From contig CAYXNS010000034.1 of assembly GCA_964466315.1 (NCBI GenBank), positions 1 to 27,954 on the forward strand: DNA of 27,954 nucleotides. The letters run 5' to 3'. Of this stretch, positions 6,905-15,163 are shown piece after piece; within the stretch, counting starts at the first letter, position 1, and each line of letters opens with the position of its first letter. Source of the DNA: SMWC01 sp964466315 (GTDB taxonomy: Bacteria > Pseudomonadota > Gammaproteobacteria > Steroidobacterales > Rariloculaceae). The translations under genes were made by a program, and so were the position numbers. Below the pieces are notes generated by a model. The model was not told the origin of the DNA, made no database searches, and worked only from the letters and a program-made list of their open reading frames with translations.

Positions 6905-8755
6905 CTAGAACATCTCCGAGGTGTCGGGGGTCGGCGCCTCGCGGCCGTCGTAGCGGTTCGGGATGAAGTCACCCGTGACGATGTCGCGGTAGGACATGCC
7001 GGGCGGCACCATTGGGTAGACGCCGGCCTTGGGATCGATGATGACCTCGAGGAACGCTGGGCCATCGTATGCCAGGAACTCGGCCAGCACGCTCGGGACA
7101 TCCTGCTTGCAATCGAGCCGCTTAGCGTAACGGAAGCCGTCGGCCTGCGCCGCCTTCACGAAATTCTTCTTGCGCAGCGACTTATCGCTGCCCGACAGGC
7201 GGCCCTTGAAGAACATCCGCTGCCACTGCATGACCATGCCGTCGCCGTAGTTGTTCAGAATGATGATCTTGATTGGCAGGTTGTAGGTCGTGACGGTCTC
7301 GAGTTCGCCCACGTTCATGCGCACACTCGCGTCGCCGTCGACATCAATGACGAGCCGGTCCGGGCGCGCGAACTGGGCCCCGATCGCGGCAGGCAGTCCA
7401 AAGCCCATCGTGCCCATGCTTCCCGACGTCAGCCAGAGCCGGGGTTCGCGAAAATCGAAGTACTGTGCCGCCCACATCTGGTGTTGGCCCACGCCGGTCG
7501 CAATGATCGCCTCACCCTTCGTGATTTCGTTGATGGCCTCGATAACATAGTTCGGTTGAATCAGTGCGCTGTCGCGGTCGTAGTTCAGAGCGTAGGTCGA
7601 CTTCAGCTCCGCGAGCTCCGTAAGCCAGGCGCTGAAGTCGGTCGTAATACCCTTGCGGCGTCCATAGGCGATCAGCGTCGTCAGCGCCTCGGAAAGCAAG
7701 CCAACATGGGACCAGTCCGCCGATTTGACCTTCTGAATCTCTGAAGGATCGATGTCGAAGTGCATCACGTGCCGGGCCTTCGCCGCGAATTTCGGCGGGT
7801 CCCCGGCGACCCGGTCATCGAAGCGGCCGCCCATGCTGATCAACAGGTCGCAGTCGTCCACCGCGTAGTTCGCGTAGGCGGTGCCGTGCATGCCCAGCAT
7901 ATGCATCGCCAGGGGTTGCGTCGTATCGAAACTCCCGAGACCCATCAACGTCGTAACCACCGGGATCTGGTAGTTGGTTGCGAACACCCTTAAGCTCTCA
8001 CTGGCGTTACCGTTGATGACGCCACCGCCGGCGTAGAGCAACGGGCGCTTGCAATCCTGAATCATGGCGAAAAACTCTTCGCAACGCGCATCGTCGAGAT
8101 GGTTTTCTCTGACCGTCTTCAGCCGATGCTGATAGCCGGGCATGCGCAGCAGGCCCTCGCCCTGGAACGTGCCTTCCCAGTTCTGCACATCCTTCGGGAC
8201 GTCCACGACGACAGGACCAGGTCTGCCCGTGCGGGCAATTTCGAACGCGGCCCGCATCGTGGATTCGAGCCGCTCGGGGTCGGTCACGAGGAAGACGTGC
8301 TTGGCGACCGAGCCCATAATACCGATCACTGGCGCCTCCTGAAAAGCATCCGTACCGATCGCGGCTGTTGCAACTTGACCACAAATCACGACGATCGGAA
8401 TCGAATCCGCCATGCAATCGCGGACCGGGGTGACGCAGTTGGTCGCGCCGGGACCGGAGGTCACGATGGCGACACCGACCTGACCTGTGGCGCGCGCGTA
8501 GCCCGATGCCATGAATCCCGCACCCTGTTCGTTCGCGGGGACGATCAACGGCATGGGCTCGACGCCTTCCTCGGCATGGGTTTGGTTGTAGCGGAACACG
8601 GCGTCGTAGGTCGGAAGAATCGCTCCGCCGCTATAGCCGAAGATCGTTTTCACACCTTCGTCGGCGAGTACCTGGACGACCATCTCGGCGCCGGTCATCC
8701 CGATGCCCGTCAGGGGATGCGGGCGATTCACGTTGGGTTGAATCCGTGTGTCCAT
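6905..8755 (-). CDS. ilvI: Acetolactate synthase, large catalytic subunit
   Basis: This 616-residue TPP enzyme makes acetolactate or acetohydroxybutyrate from pyruvate, the first common step of Val, Leu and Ile synthesis. The TPP N-terminal domain runs MTGAEMVVQVLADEGVKTIF ... GYSGGAILPTYDA, and the catalytic Glu lies in PANEQGAGFMASGYARA. The central domain includes PLLYAGGGVI. The C-terminal cofactor site is VIDVDGDASVRMN followed by IIILNNYGDG. Most relatives I know have HEQGA where this has NEQGA, and there is an extra stretch before it (FRYNQTHAEEGVEPMP), so it is a divergent subtype. I chose the ATG at 8755; the frame is open further up to an ATG near 8856. The gene is divergent from the small-subunit gene rather than in one operon with it. 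The symbol could equally be ilvB. Confidence 0.94.
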   Translation of the reverse strand: MDTRIQPNVNRPHPLTGIGMTGAEMVVQVLADEGVKTIFGYSGGAILPTYDAVFRYNQTHAEEGVEPMPLIVPANEQGAGFMASGYARATGQVGVAIVTSGPGATNCVTPVRDCMADSIPIVVICGQVATAAIGTDAFQEAPVIGIMGSVAKHVFLVTDPERLESTMRAAFEIARTGRPGPVVVDVPKDVQNWEGTFQGEGLLRMPGYQHRLKTVRENHLDDARCEEFFAMIQDCKRPLLYAGGGVINGNASESLRVFATNYQIPVVTTLMGLGSFDTTQPLAMHMLGMHGTAYANYAVDDCDLLISMGGRFDDRVAGDPPKFAAKARHVMHFDIDPSEIQKVKSADWSHVGLLSEALTTLIAYGRRKGITTDFSAWLTELAELKSTYALNYDRDSALIQPNYVIEAINEITKGEAIIATGVGQHQMWAAQYFDFREPRLWLTSGSMGTMGFGLPAAIGAQFARPDRLVIDVDGDASVRMNVGELETVTTYNLPIKIIILNNYGDGMVMQWQRMFFKGRLSGSDKSLRKKNFVKAAQADGFRYAKRLDCKQDVPSVLAEFLAYDGPAFLEVIIDPKAGVYPMVPPGMSYRDIVTGDFIPNRYDGREAPTPDTSEMF

Positions 8756-8924
8756 GGTGATACTCGAACAGCTTGCGATCGCTGAATATTTTAACCGCTT
8801 CTGTACTGGATTCCCTTGCTCGCTCGGAGTGTTGACGAAAAGTTTCTGCATTGCAATAGCCGTTGTTCTGGGCCAACATTGTCGGCCAAAGGCATAGTCC
8901 CTAAGGACTCTACAGACCAACAGA
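8756..8924. promoter_or_regulatory. Divergent ilvI/ilvH control region with a possible leader peptide
   Basis: This 169-base gap serves genes in both directions. On + a 22-codon frame from 8829 (GTG) to TAG 8895-8897 reads VLTKSFCIAIAVVLGQHC and a few more residues. Its Ile-Ala-Ile-Ala-Val-Val-Leu core would suit a branched-chain amino-acid attenuation leader. Two hairpins follow or overlap: GGCCAAC/GTCGGCC with one mismatch at 8871-8887, and AGTCC/GGACT at 8896-8909. There is no T-run and GGAG overlaps the start codon, so the leader is only a suggestion. AATATTTTAA at 8785-8794 gives a fair leftward -10 (TTAAAATATT). Confidence 0.3.
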
Positions 8925-9422
8925 ATGCGACACATCATTTCGATACTGCTGCAAAACGAGGCTGGTGCGTTAGCCCGCGTGGCGAACCTGTTCTCCACGC
9001 GCGGTTACAACATCGAGAGCCTCAATGTTGCTCCGACGAACAACGAACTCGTGTCGCGTCTGACGCTTGTGACTACCGGTTCGGACGATGTGATCGACCA
9101 AATATCGAAGCAGCTCGGCAAACTCGTCGACGTCGTCAACATCGTCGACATGACGGACGACGATCATATCGAGCGGGAACTGGCTCTATTCAAGCTGCAG
9201 TTGGACAAGGCGACACGGGACGGGCTCTCGAAACTGGTCAGTGACTTCGGCGCACGCATACTCGACGATCACGAAGGGCACTTCACCGTCGAACTGATCG
9301 GCGGCAGTCACGATATCGATCGCTTCATGGGGAGCGTAGCCGACCTCGCCGAGATTCTGACGGTGGTGCGTAGTGGCGCCATGGCGGCTGCCAGGGGCGC
9401 GCCGATCCTGACGCCGACTTAG
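8925..9422 (+). CDS. ilvH: Acetolactate synthase, small regulatory subunit
   Basis: This is a 165-residue regulatory subunit that activates the catalytic subunit and confers valine feedback inhibition. The N-terminal ACT domain is clear: MRHIISILLQNEAGALARVA, then LFSTRGYNIESLNVAPT, RLTLVTTG and KLVDVVNIVDMT. The C-terminal half (RDGLSKLVSDFGARILD ... GMA-like end) matches family length. The Shine-Dalgarno before ATG 8925 is poor, which fits control by the leader region. It heads a rightward string: 31 bases separate it from proB, and proA and an MFS gene follow with overlaps. Its catalytic partner lies on the other strand. Confidence 0.95.
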   Translation: MRHIISILLQNEAGALARVANLFSTRGYNIESLNVAPTNNELVSRLTLVTTGSDDVIDQISKQLGKLVDVVNIVDMTDDDHIERELALFKLQLDKATRDGLSKLVSDFGARILDDHEGHFTVELIGGSHDIDRFMGSVADLAEILTVVRSGAMAAARGAPILTPT

Positions 9423-9453
9423 GCACTCGTCTCGTCCGACCGGGACAATTGAA

Positions 9454-10611
9454 ATGGCTTCTGAATCGACATCACTGAGCGCGAAACGTCTTGCCGAAGC
9501 ACGGCGCGTCGTGCTCAAGATCGGCTCTGCGCTGTTCGTGGACCAACAGACCGGCGCGCTGCATCGCCCGTGGCTCGAGGCCCTCTGCGACGACGTGGCA
9601 GAGATGTACGAGAGCGGACAGGAGGTCATCATCGTCTCATCCGGCGCGATCGCGCTGGGTGCGGCTCAGCTCCAAGTGAATGTTGGCAGAGCGAGATTGC
9701 AGGAAAGCCAGGCGGCAGCCGCGACCGGGCAGATTCAACTCGCCCACGCGTATCACGAGATACTCGGCAGGCACGGAATAACCGCGGCTCAGGTGCTGCT
9801 CGCGCTCGACGATAGCGATAGCAGACGCCACTACCTCAACGCCCAGAATACGCTGCTGACACTGCTCAAATGGCGCGCGGTACCCGTCGTCAACGAGAAC
9901 GACACGATCGCGACCGAGGAGATTCGATACGGGGACAACGACCGCCTCGCTGCCCGCGTCGCGCAAATGGTTAGCGCGGATTGCCTCGTGCTGTTGTCCG
10001 ATGTCGATGGGCTCTATACGAGTGACCCCAGAACGAATGCTGACGCCGAACACGTTCCCGAGATCACAGAACTTACGAAGGCGCACTGGGATATGGCCGG
10101 CGGCCCGGGATCGGATCACGGCTCCGGTGGGATGCGCACGAAGCTCGAAGCCGCGCGAATTGCGATGGGCGCAGGGTGCCGGATGTTGATCGCGCCGGGA
10201 CAGATCGATCGCCCGATCCAAGCGATTCGAGCGGGCGAGAAAGTGAGCTGGTTCCTGCCTGGCTCAACGCCGCGCGCCGCGCGTAAACAGTGGATCGCCG
10301 GTACGCTGCAGCCCAAGGGCAGTCTTACCATCGACGACGGTGCAAAAGCTGCGCTCGCGGCGGGCAAGAGCCTCCTGCCCGTCGGCGTGATACACATCGA
10401 GGGTGAGTTTGAGCGCGGTGACGCTGTCCGCGTGATCGATCACGATGGTGACGAACTCGGCCGCGGGCTCACTGCCTTCGGTGCGGAGGAGGCCGGCATT
10501 ATCCTGGGTAAGCGCTCCGACGCTATCGCCAAGATCTTGGACTATCGTGGCCGGGATGAGATGATTCATCGGGACGATCTCGTCCTAACGCACGCTGAGA
10601 TAGGTTCATGA
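9454..10611 (+). CDS. proB: Glutamate 5-kinase with C-terminal PUA domain
   Basis: This 385-residue enzyme phosphorylates L-glutamate to gamma-glutamyl phosphate, the first and feedback-inhibited step of proline synthesis. The amino-acid-kinase domain shows RRVVLKIGSALF, VIIVSSGAIALGA, VPVVNENDTIATEEIRYGDN, LVLLSDVDGLYTSDP and GSGGMRTKLEAARIA. From about residue 285 there is a PUA domain with GSLTIDDGAKAAL and LLPVGVIHIEGEFERGD. The two-domain length equals the usual bacterial ProB. It overlaps proA by 4 bases (ATGA at 10608-10611), so the two are coupled. It lies 31 bases after ilvH, which links proline and branched-chain synthesis in one transcription unit. Confidence 0.97.
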   Translation: MASESTSLSAKRLAEARRVVLKIGSALFVDQQTGALHRPWLEALCDDVAEMYESGQEVIIVSSGAIALGAAQLQVNVGRARLQESQAAAATGQIQLAHAYHEILGRHGITAAQVLLALDDSDSRRHYLNAQNTLLTLLKWRAVPVVNENDTIATEEIRYGDNDRLAARVAQMVSADCLVLLSDVDGLYTSDPRTNADAEHVPEITELTKAHWDMAGGPGSDHGSGGMRTKLEAARIAMGAGCRMLIAPGQIDRPIQAIRAGEKVSWFLPGSTPRAARKQWIAGTLQPKGSLTIDDGAKAALAAGKSLLPVGVIHIEGEFERGDAVRVIDHDGDELGRGLTAFGAEEAGIILGKRSDAIAKILDYRGRDEMIHRDDLVLTHAEIGS

Positions 10612-11909
10612 CGACGCCGGAACGACAGCTAGCCAGTGCAACAATCGGTGACGGGCTGCCGGAGCAGATGCGCGTACTCGGCCGCATGGCGCGGCAAGCA
10701 GCAGAGCTCCTCGGACGTGCGAGCACGGACAGTAAGAACGACGCGCTGCGTGCGGCGGCGGCGGCCTTGCGGGCTTCGATCGGCGGTATTCTGAAGGCCA
10801 ACGAGATCGATCTCGCGAGCGGTCGCGAGCGCGGATTGTCGGCCGCCATGCTGGACCGCCTGGCGCTGACGCCCGAGCGCATCGAAGGCGTTGCCGTCGG
10901 GTTGGAGGACATCGCCGAGCTGTCCGATCCCGTTGGTAAGGTGACGGCGGAGTGGCAGCGTCCGAACGGGCTAGTCATTCAGCGCGTCAGAGTGCCTCTC
11001 GGCGTCATCGGCATCATCTACGAGAGCCGCCCGAACGTCACGGCGGACGCCGGCGGGCTTTGCCTGAAGAGCGGGAATGCCGTGATCCTGCGCGGAGGCT
11101 CCGAGGCCGTAGAGTCCAATGCGGCGATTCACGCCTGCCTAGTGCGGGGCTTGAAGGCGGCGGGTTTGCCGGAGACTGCGATTCAGCAAATTCCGACTCA
11201 GGATCGCGAAGCGGTGGGAATCCTACTCCGCGACATGGCCGAATACCTCGACGTCGTCGTCCCCCGTGGCGGCAAGAATCTCATCGCCAGGGTCCAGACG
11301 GACGCCCGCGTGCCGGTCATGGGGCACCTTGAGGGCTTGTGTCATACCTATATTCACACCGGCGCGGACCTCAATATGGCGCGTGCGATCACCGTCAACG
11401 CCAAGATGCGCCGTACGGGTATCTGTGGTGCGACCGAGACCATTCTCTTCGATGAAACGGTCGCGGATACGCATATCGGTCCGGTCGTCGGGGATCTGAT
11501 CGATGCGGGCTGCGAGGTGCGGGGTGACGAACGAACGCATGCGGCTGATTCTCGCGTAAAACGGGCCGTGGAGAGCGATTGGGGTAAGGAGTTTCTCGAT
11601 GAGATCGTCGCAGTTCGTGTCGTTGAGGGTCTGGACGAGGCGCTGGACTATATTCGTCGCTATGGCTCGGGGCATACCGACGCGATCGTCACAGACGATG
11701 CCGAGGTGGCAGAGCGCTTCCTCAACGAGCTCGACAGCGCAATCGTCATGCACAACACCTCGACGCAGTACGCGGACGGCGGCGAGTTCGGTATGGGTGC
11801 CGAGATCGGAATCGCAACTGGGCGAATCCACGCCCGCGGTCCCGTTGGCACCGAGCAGCTGACGAGTTACAAGTATGTCGTCAGGGGAACAGGCCAGACC
11901 CGTCCGTGA
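10608..11909 (+). CDS. proA: Gamma-glutamyl phosphate reductase (glutamate-5-semialdehyde dehydrogenase)
   Basis: This 433-residue NADPH-dependent enzyme reduces gamma-glutamyl phosphate to glutamate-5-semialdehyde, the second step of proline synthesis. Family marks are VPLGVIGIIYESRPNVTADA, LKSGNAVILRGGSEA, VVVPRGGKNLI, MGHLEGLCHTYIH, the catalytic-Cys segment MRRTGICGATETILF and YGSGHTDAIVT. The C-terminal EFGMGAEIGIATGRIHARGP is complete. It starts inside the proB stop. Its 3' end overlaps the following MFS gene by 35 bases, so proB, proA and the transporter are probably one mRNA. Confidence 0.97.
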   Translation: MTTPERQLASATIGDGLPEQMRVLGRMARQAAELLGRASTDSKNDALRAAAAALRASIGGILKANEIDLASGRERGLSAAMLDRLALTPERIEGVAVGLEDIAELSDPVGKVTAEWQRPNGLVIQRVRVPLGVIGIIYESRPNVTADAGGLCLKSGNAVILRGGSEAVESNAAIHACLVRGLKAAGLPETAIQQIPTQDREAVGILLRDMAEYLDVVVPRGGKNLIARVQTDARVPVMGHLEGLCHTYIHTGADLNMARAITVNAKMRRTGICGATETILFDETVADTHIGPVVGDLIDAGCEVRGDERTHAADSRVKRAVESDWGKEFLDEIVAVRVVEGLDEALDYIRRYGSGHTDAIVTDDAEVAERFLNELDSAIVMHNTSTQYADGGEFGMGAEIGIATGRIHARGPVGTEQLTSYKYVVRGTGQTRP

Positions 11910-13290
11910 CCACGGCGTACCCGCCATCGTCTACGTCGTTGCGCTAACGCAGTTCGCCATTCCGTTCATGTATTCCGGGGTGGCGTTGACGCTGCCGGCG
12001 ATCGGACTCGACCTCGCGGCCAGCGGCGTCTCACTGGCTTTGATCGAGACCGTGTATTTGGGTGCGGGCGCGGCGTTTCTGTTGCCGCTTGGCCGAATCG
12101 CCGAGACGGCGGATAAGGGCACCTTGTTCAAAGCGGGGCTCTTTGTCTACGCGGTTTTCACATTGGCGATCGGCTTCCTGCCTTCGATAACGACGATCAT
12201 CGCATTACGCTTTGTTCAGGGTGTTGCGTCAGCGTTCATGGGTGCGACCGCGATGGCCATACTTTTCGACAACGCTTCGGTACGGATGCGGGGTAGGGCG
12301 ATCGGTTTGTGTCTGGGCTCGGTCTATGCCGGGCTCGCGGCGGGGCCACTCGTCGCCGGCTTCATCATCTCCCAACTGGACTGGCGATGGGTGTACTACC
12401 TGGCAGCCGTGCCGTTATTCGTATCCTTTATCGCCGTCGAAGCCAAGCTCAAACGCTGGAAGTTTTCGGTGCCGGACCTCAACTGGCGCGCCAGCACGTG
12501 CATCATTGCCGCGGTATTTCTGTTGATCGTCGGCTGTGCATTACTCGGGCGGGGCGGTCCCGGTTATCTATCGTTAATCCTGGGGGTTCTCGCCTGTATC
12601 GCGTTCTTTCAGTTCGATAAACGCAGCCACAGGCCCATGCTGGATCTCGTACGCATTCGTGCGAACCGGGAATATGGAGGTGCGCTGCTTGGTCTGTTCG
12701 TGATCTACGCAGGCGGCTTCGGCATGATTTTCCTGTTCAGTATCTATCTTCAGATGCTGAATGGATTCTCGCCGCTTGAGGCAGGACTCGTACTGATGAT
12801 CTCACCCACCGTCATGGCGATCATCGCGCCGATCGCTGGTCGGCTGGCCGATCACTACTCGCGGAAGGGATTGGCTGTGCTCGGAGCGCTCAGCGTGATG
12901 GCGAGTCTGCTGTTAGCGACGCGGGTTACGATCGACACCGAGTTGCCCTACATCGTCGCCGTCCTCCTGATTCAGGGAATCGGCTTCGCGCTGTTCTCCT
13001 CGCCGAACATGTCGTTGATCCTCCACAGCGTCGAACAGAATCAGCTCAGTATGGCGTCCGCATTGTCGGCGAAGATGCGCTCGCTCGGCATGGTCGCAAG
13101 CATGGCGATCGTTACGATCTTTCTATCCGTGTTCATGGGTAGTGGACCGATCGCGCAGGGCGGTGACTATGTACACGGCATGCTGTTCGGTTATCTGTCG
13201 GTACTGGAGTACTCGTTCGTCGTGCATGCTGCCCTGGCATGCTGTGCGGTCTGGCTCGTTGTCGGCGCCTCCTACAAATTTTCCCGTTAA
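11875..13290 (+). CDS. Major facilitator superfamily multidrug-type exporter (DHA2/EmrB-like)
   Basis: This is a 471-residue integral membrane protein with hydrophobic segments throughout, consistent with the 14-helix DHA2 class. The first helix region is IVYVVALTQFAIPFM. The segment between helices 2 and 3 has LLPLGRIAETADKG in place of motif A. Motif-C-like SVYAGLAAGPLVAGFI sits in helix 5, and DWRWVYYLAAVPL follows as in EmrB relatives. It would export small molecules by proton antiport; the substrate is unknown. The ATG at 11875 lies inside proA (35-base overlap) and no better start is visible downstream before the first helix. A strong hairpin at 13317-13362 follows. The operon position hints at export of amino acids or analogues, but that is speculation. 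Confidence 0.88.
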   Translation: MSSGEQARPVRDHGVPAIVYVVALTQFAIPFMYSGVALTLPAIGLDLAASGVSLALIETVYLGAGAAFLLPLGRIAETADKGTLFKAGLFVYAVFTLAIGFLPSITTIIALRFVQGVASAFMGATAMAILFDNASVRMRGRAIGLCLGSVYAGLAAGPLVAGFIISQLDWRWVYYLAAVPLFVSFIAVEAKLKRWKFSVPDLNWRASTCIIAAVFLLIVGCALLGRGGPGYLSLILGVLACIAFFQFDKRSHRPMLDLVRIRANREYGGALLGLFVIYAGGFGMIFLFSIYLQMLNGFSPLEAGLVLMISPTVMAIIAPIAGRLADHYSRKGLAVLGALSVMASLLLATRVTIDTELPYIVAVLLIQGIGFALFSSPNMSLILHSVEQNQLSMASALSAKMRSLGMVASMAIVTIFLSVFMGSGPIAQGGDYVHGMLFGYLSVLEYSFVVHAALACCAVWLVVGASYKFSR

Positions 13291-13316
13291 CGCTGTAGAA
13301 ACGAAAATAGGCAAAG

Positions 13317-13362
13317 AAAGGGCCGTGTCCCTTGGTTGAGGGGAAAGGGACATGGCCCCTTT
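13317..13362. repeat. Inverted pair of a GGGCCGTGTCCCTT-type palindromic repeat; probable terminator of the ilvH-proBA-MFS unit
   Basis: AAAGGGCCGTGTCCCTT (13317-13333) faces AAGGGACATGGCCCCTTT (13345-13362) across an 11-base loop, giving a long stem with one G-T pair and one bulge. The half unit recurs in single form at 14568-14590. It lies 26 bases after the MFS stop, so it can act as a terminator or RNA-stabilising hairpin. The layout (a unit plus its inverse) resembles dispersed REP/BIME elements. I see no RAYT transposase in the window. Confidence 0.65.
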
Positions 13363-13456
13363 ATACCGTCTGTACGCTAGTAATCGCGGGATACAAGCGA
13401 TATTTCGTCGAGATTGGTAAAATCCTGGGTTAAACAAGAATCTGGAGATGACATTC

Positions 13457-14566
13457 ATGCGGGGGGCATTGATAAAGACCGGAATCTTGCCGTTGGCCGC
13501 TGCGCTGGCTGCCGGGTCGGTAGGCCATGCGGCGCTGTCGCCACTCGATCGTTTGTCCTCCGACGTTCTGGATATCCTTCCGCCGAGCGCGCGTGTCAGC
13601 GGTACACCTGGCAAGATGACAATTCAATCGAGCTCCTGCCGATCGCTTCCCACGGAAAATGTGCGACGTCGAATCGTCGACGCGGCAGTACAGGAGTGGG
13701 GGTATTTTGGGTTCAGCGTCGTCGACCAAACGACCGTGTACGCGATCTATCCGGGCGCACCACGGGCATTGAATCGCCCACCGCGGCTCGGTTACCGGGA
13801 GTCGGCACGGGTCGCCGATTCGATCGCGGGCTATTGGACGGTGACGTCCGACGGCGGCTGGATTCTCGAGAGGCAGAACCGGGCTTGGAACGGTCCGAGC
13901 GGTGCCGGAGCGCGCTGGCGGGATCCGTGGTCCGCAGCGTTTATCTCATGGGTCATGTGTGAGGGTGGTCTCGGCGAGTCCAGCCAGTTTCGGCGCGCGA
14001 TCGCCCACCATGTATACATCGACCAGGCGATACGTGCCCGTGACGAAGGCGAGCCGCTTGCGGCGTTCGAGGCCTACGACGTCGGCGAACAGACTATCCT
14101 GCCCGGCGATATGGTCTGCACGGCGCACCGCGCAGCGTATCACACGCTCGATGAACGCCGCCGCCAGCTCGGCAACGGCGTACGCAGCCACTGTGACATC
14201 GTTGTCCAGATAGACGACGTAAATGAGCGCATCCTCGTGATCGGCGGCAATGTTCGTGGCTCGGTGCGCTTGAAATTATGGCCGGCGGAGCGAAATCGGC
14301 AGCAGATGCTGTTGCCGATGGACCAATCCATGATCTCGGGTGGTCGTGCGGTGTTCGCTCATCTGAAGCTCCGTGCCGAGCCGATCGAGCCCGACGCGCT
14401 CGACAACAGCCCGACGATCAAAGCGCTCAACGAGCGTTATGAAGAACCCGGCTGGTTACAGTTGGCCACCGCAGGCCGAAATGCCGATATCGAAGACTAC
14501 GGGCGTCTGTGGCCGGTTTCGACGAGCTTCGGCGATCTGCTGCACTCGATAAATACCTCGCCCTAA
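13457..14566 (+). CDS. Exported DUF2272 family protein
   Basis: This is a 369-residue protein with a signal peptide at about residues 1-25 ending GSVGHA. The DUF2272 core is recognisable from DPWSAAFISWVMCEGG (about 157-171), FRRAIAHHVYIDQAIRAR, LPGDMVCTAHR and RSHCDIVVQIDD. The order Cys-His ... Ser-His-Cys-Asp looks like an NlpC/P60-type or amidase-type hydrolase fold, but the function is not established and I do not assign one. I chose the ATG at 13457 because GGAG (13444-13447) is 9 bases upstream; the ATG at 13448 sits too close to it. The gene lies between two copies of the palindromic repeat, and its stop codon overlaps that of the convergent gene at 14563. Confidence 0.85.
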   Translation: MRGALIKTGILPLAAALAAGSVGHAALSPLDRLSSDVLDILPPSARVSGTPGKMTIQSSSCRSLPTENVRRRIVDAAVQEWGYFGFSVVDQTTVYAIYPGAPRALNRPPRLGYRESARVADSIAGYWTVTSDGGWILERQNRAWNGPSGAGARWRDPWSAAFISWVMCEGGLGESSQFRRAIAHHVYIDQAIRARDEGEPLAAFEAYDVGEQTILPGDMVCTAHRAAYHTLDERRRQLGNGVRSHCDIVVQIDDVNERILVIGGNVRGSVRLKLWPAERNRQQMLLPMDQSMISGGRAVFAHLKLRAEPIEPDALDNSPTIKALNERYEEPGWLQLATAGRNADIEDYGRLWPVSTSFGDLLHSINTSP

Positions 14567-15015
14567 GAAAAGGGGCCGGGTCCCTTTTTTCGCGCGTCGC
14601 TCGTCATATGAATCGTACGTCTGCCATCCCACTCTTCGAGGCGCAGCAGAATAATGTCGCCCTGGTCGACGAATTCGATCGGTAGCGAGTTGTTCATGAT
14701 GGACGGCATGCCTCGCGGCGTACATTTTAAAAAGGGGTCGTCAGCGAGAGGATTCCACGTGGCTTGAGCGGCGCGTGCCGCGGCCGTGTAGGGCAGTTCC
14801 CCTTCCAACTCCGCCAGGAGCTGACCCTGCATTCGCGGCCGGGACCAGACTCGACCGATCTCGAGCATCACGTGAGGGTTTCGCCAAGACACGGCGAGAG
14901 CCTCGTCTTCGGTGGAGGCGAGATTGTCGATGTCGTAGTAGTAGGCTGAGCCATGATGAGCGAGAGTGTGTGCCGGCGACAGCAGAACCAGGAGGGCTAG
15001 ATCGACTGGGCGCAT
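14563..15015 (-). pseudogene. Truncated and internally deleted member of the DUF6152-containing exported family
   Basis: From ATG 15015 the product is 150 residues. It has a signal peptide ending at HTLAHHGSA, a WRNPHVMLEI strand, then PFLKCTPRGMPSIMNNSLP and DGRRTIHM. These blocks match, in order, the 335-residue protein at 24250-25257 (GHHGNTSF, YRNPHSFL, ARCISVPPPTLM, DAEHVIHT). Two pieces are missing: about 90 residues between the second and third blocks, and about 100 residues after the last block, including the GxWEGDTLVVE-type domain. The C-terminal KKGPGPFS is encoded by the palindromic repeat at 14568-14590, so the break coincides with that repeat. A short protein could still be made, but a functional one is unlikely. 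Confidence 0.7.
14568..14590 (+). terminator. Palindromic repeat copy acting as intrinsic terminator of the DUF2272 gene
   Basis: AAAAGGG (14568-14574) pairs with CCCTTTT (14582-14588) across GCCGGGT and is followed by further T residues. This is a textbook hairpin plus T-run starting 2 bases after the DUF2272 stop. It is the same AAAGGGGCCGxGTCCCTT unit seen at 13317. On the opposite strand it is read as codons: it supplies the last residues (KKGPGPFS) of the truncated gene 14563-15015. Confidence 0.7.
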
Positions 15016-15163
15016 TGTTCTTGGTGCTCCGCCAATCAAGCAGACCTCAAAGTAGCAGTTGTCTCGCGATGCTTCAACGCGGTGGGACAGAGCTGTCGCA
15101 TGCCGCGGCGTGAGGTGCCCGTTAACTCGGGCGCGTGCACAAATACTAGAGCGGAATCGAGCG

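Noticed and set aside
14729..14745. ACATTTTAAAAAGGGGT as another copy of the palindromic repeat
   Set aside because: It encodes DPFLKC in the family-conserved Cys-Pro block of gene 14563 and lacks the GGGCCGxGTCCC core.
15059..15163. N-terminal part of the frame before the CMD fragment
   Set aside because: Arg-rich sequence without family resemblance and overlapping the upstream region of the divergent gene, so it is not included in the fragment.
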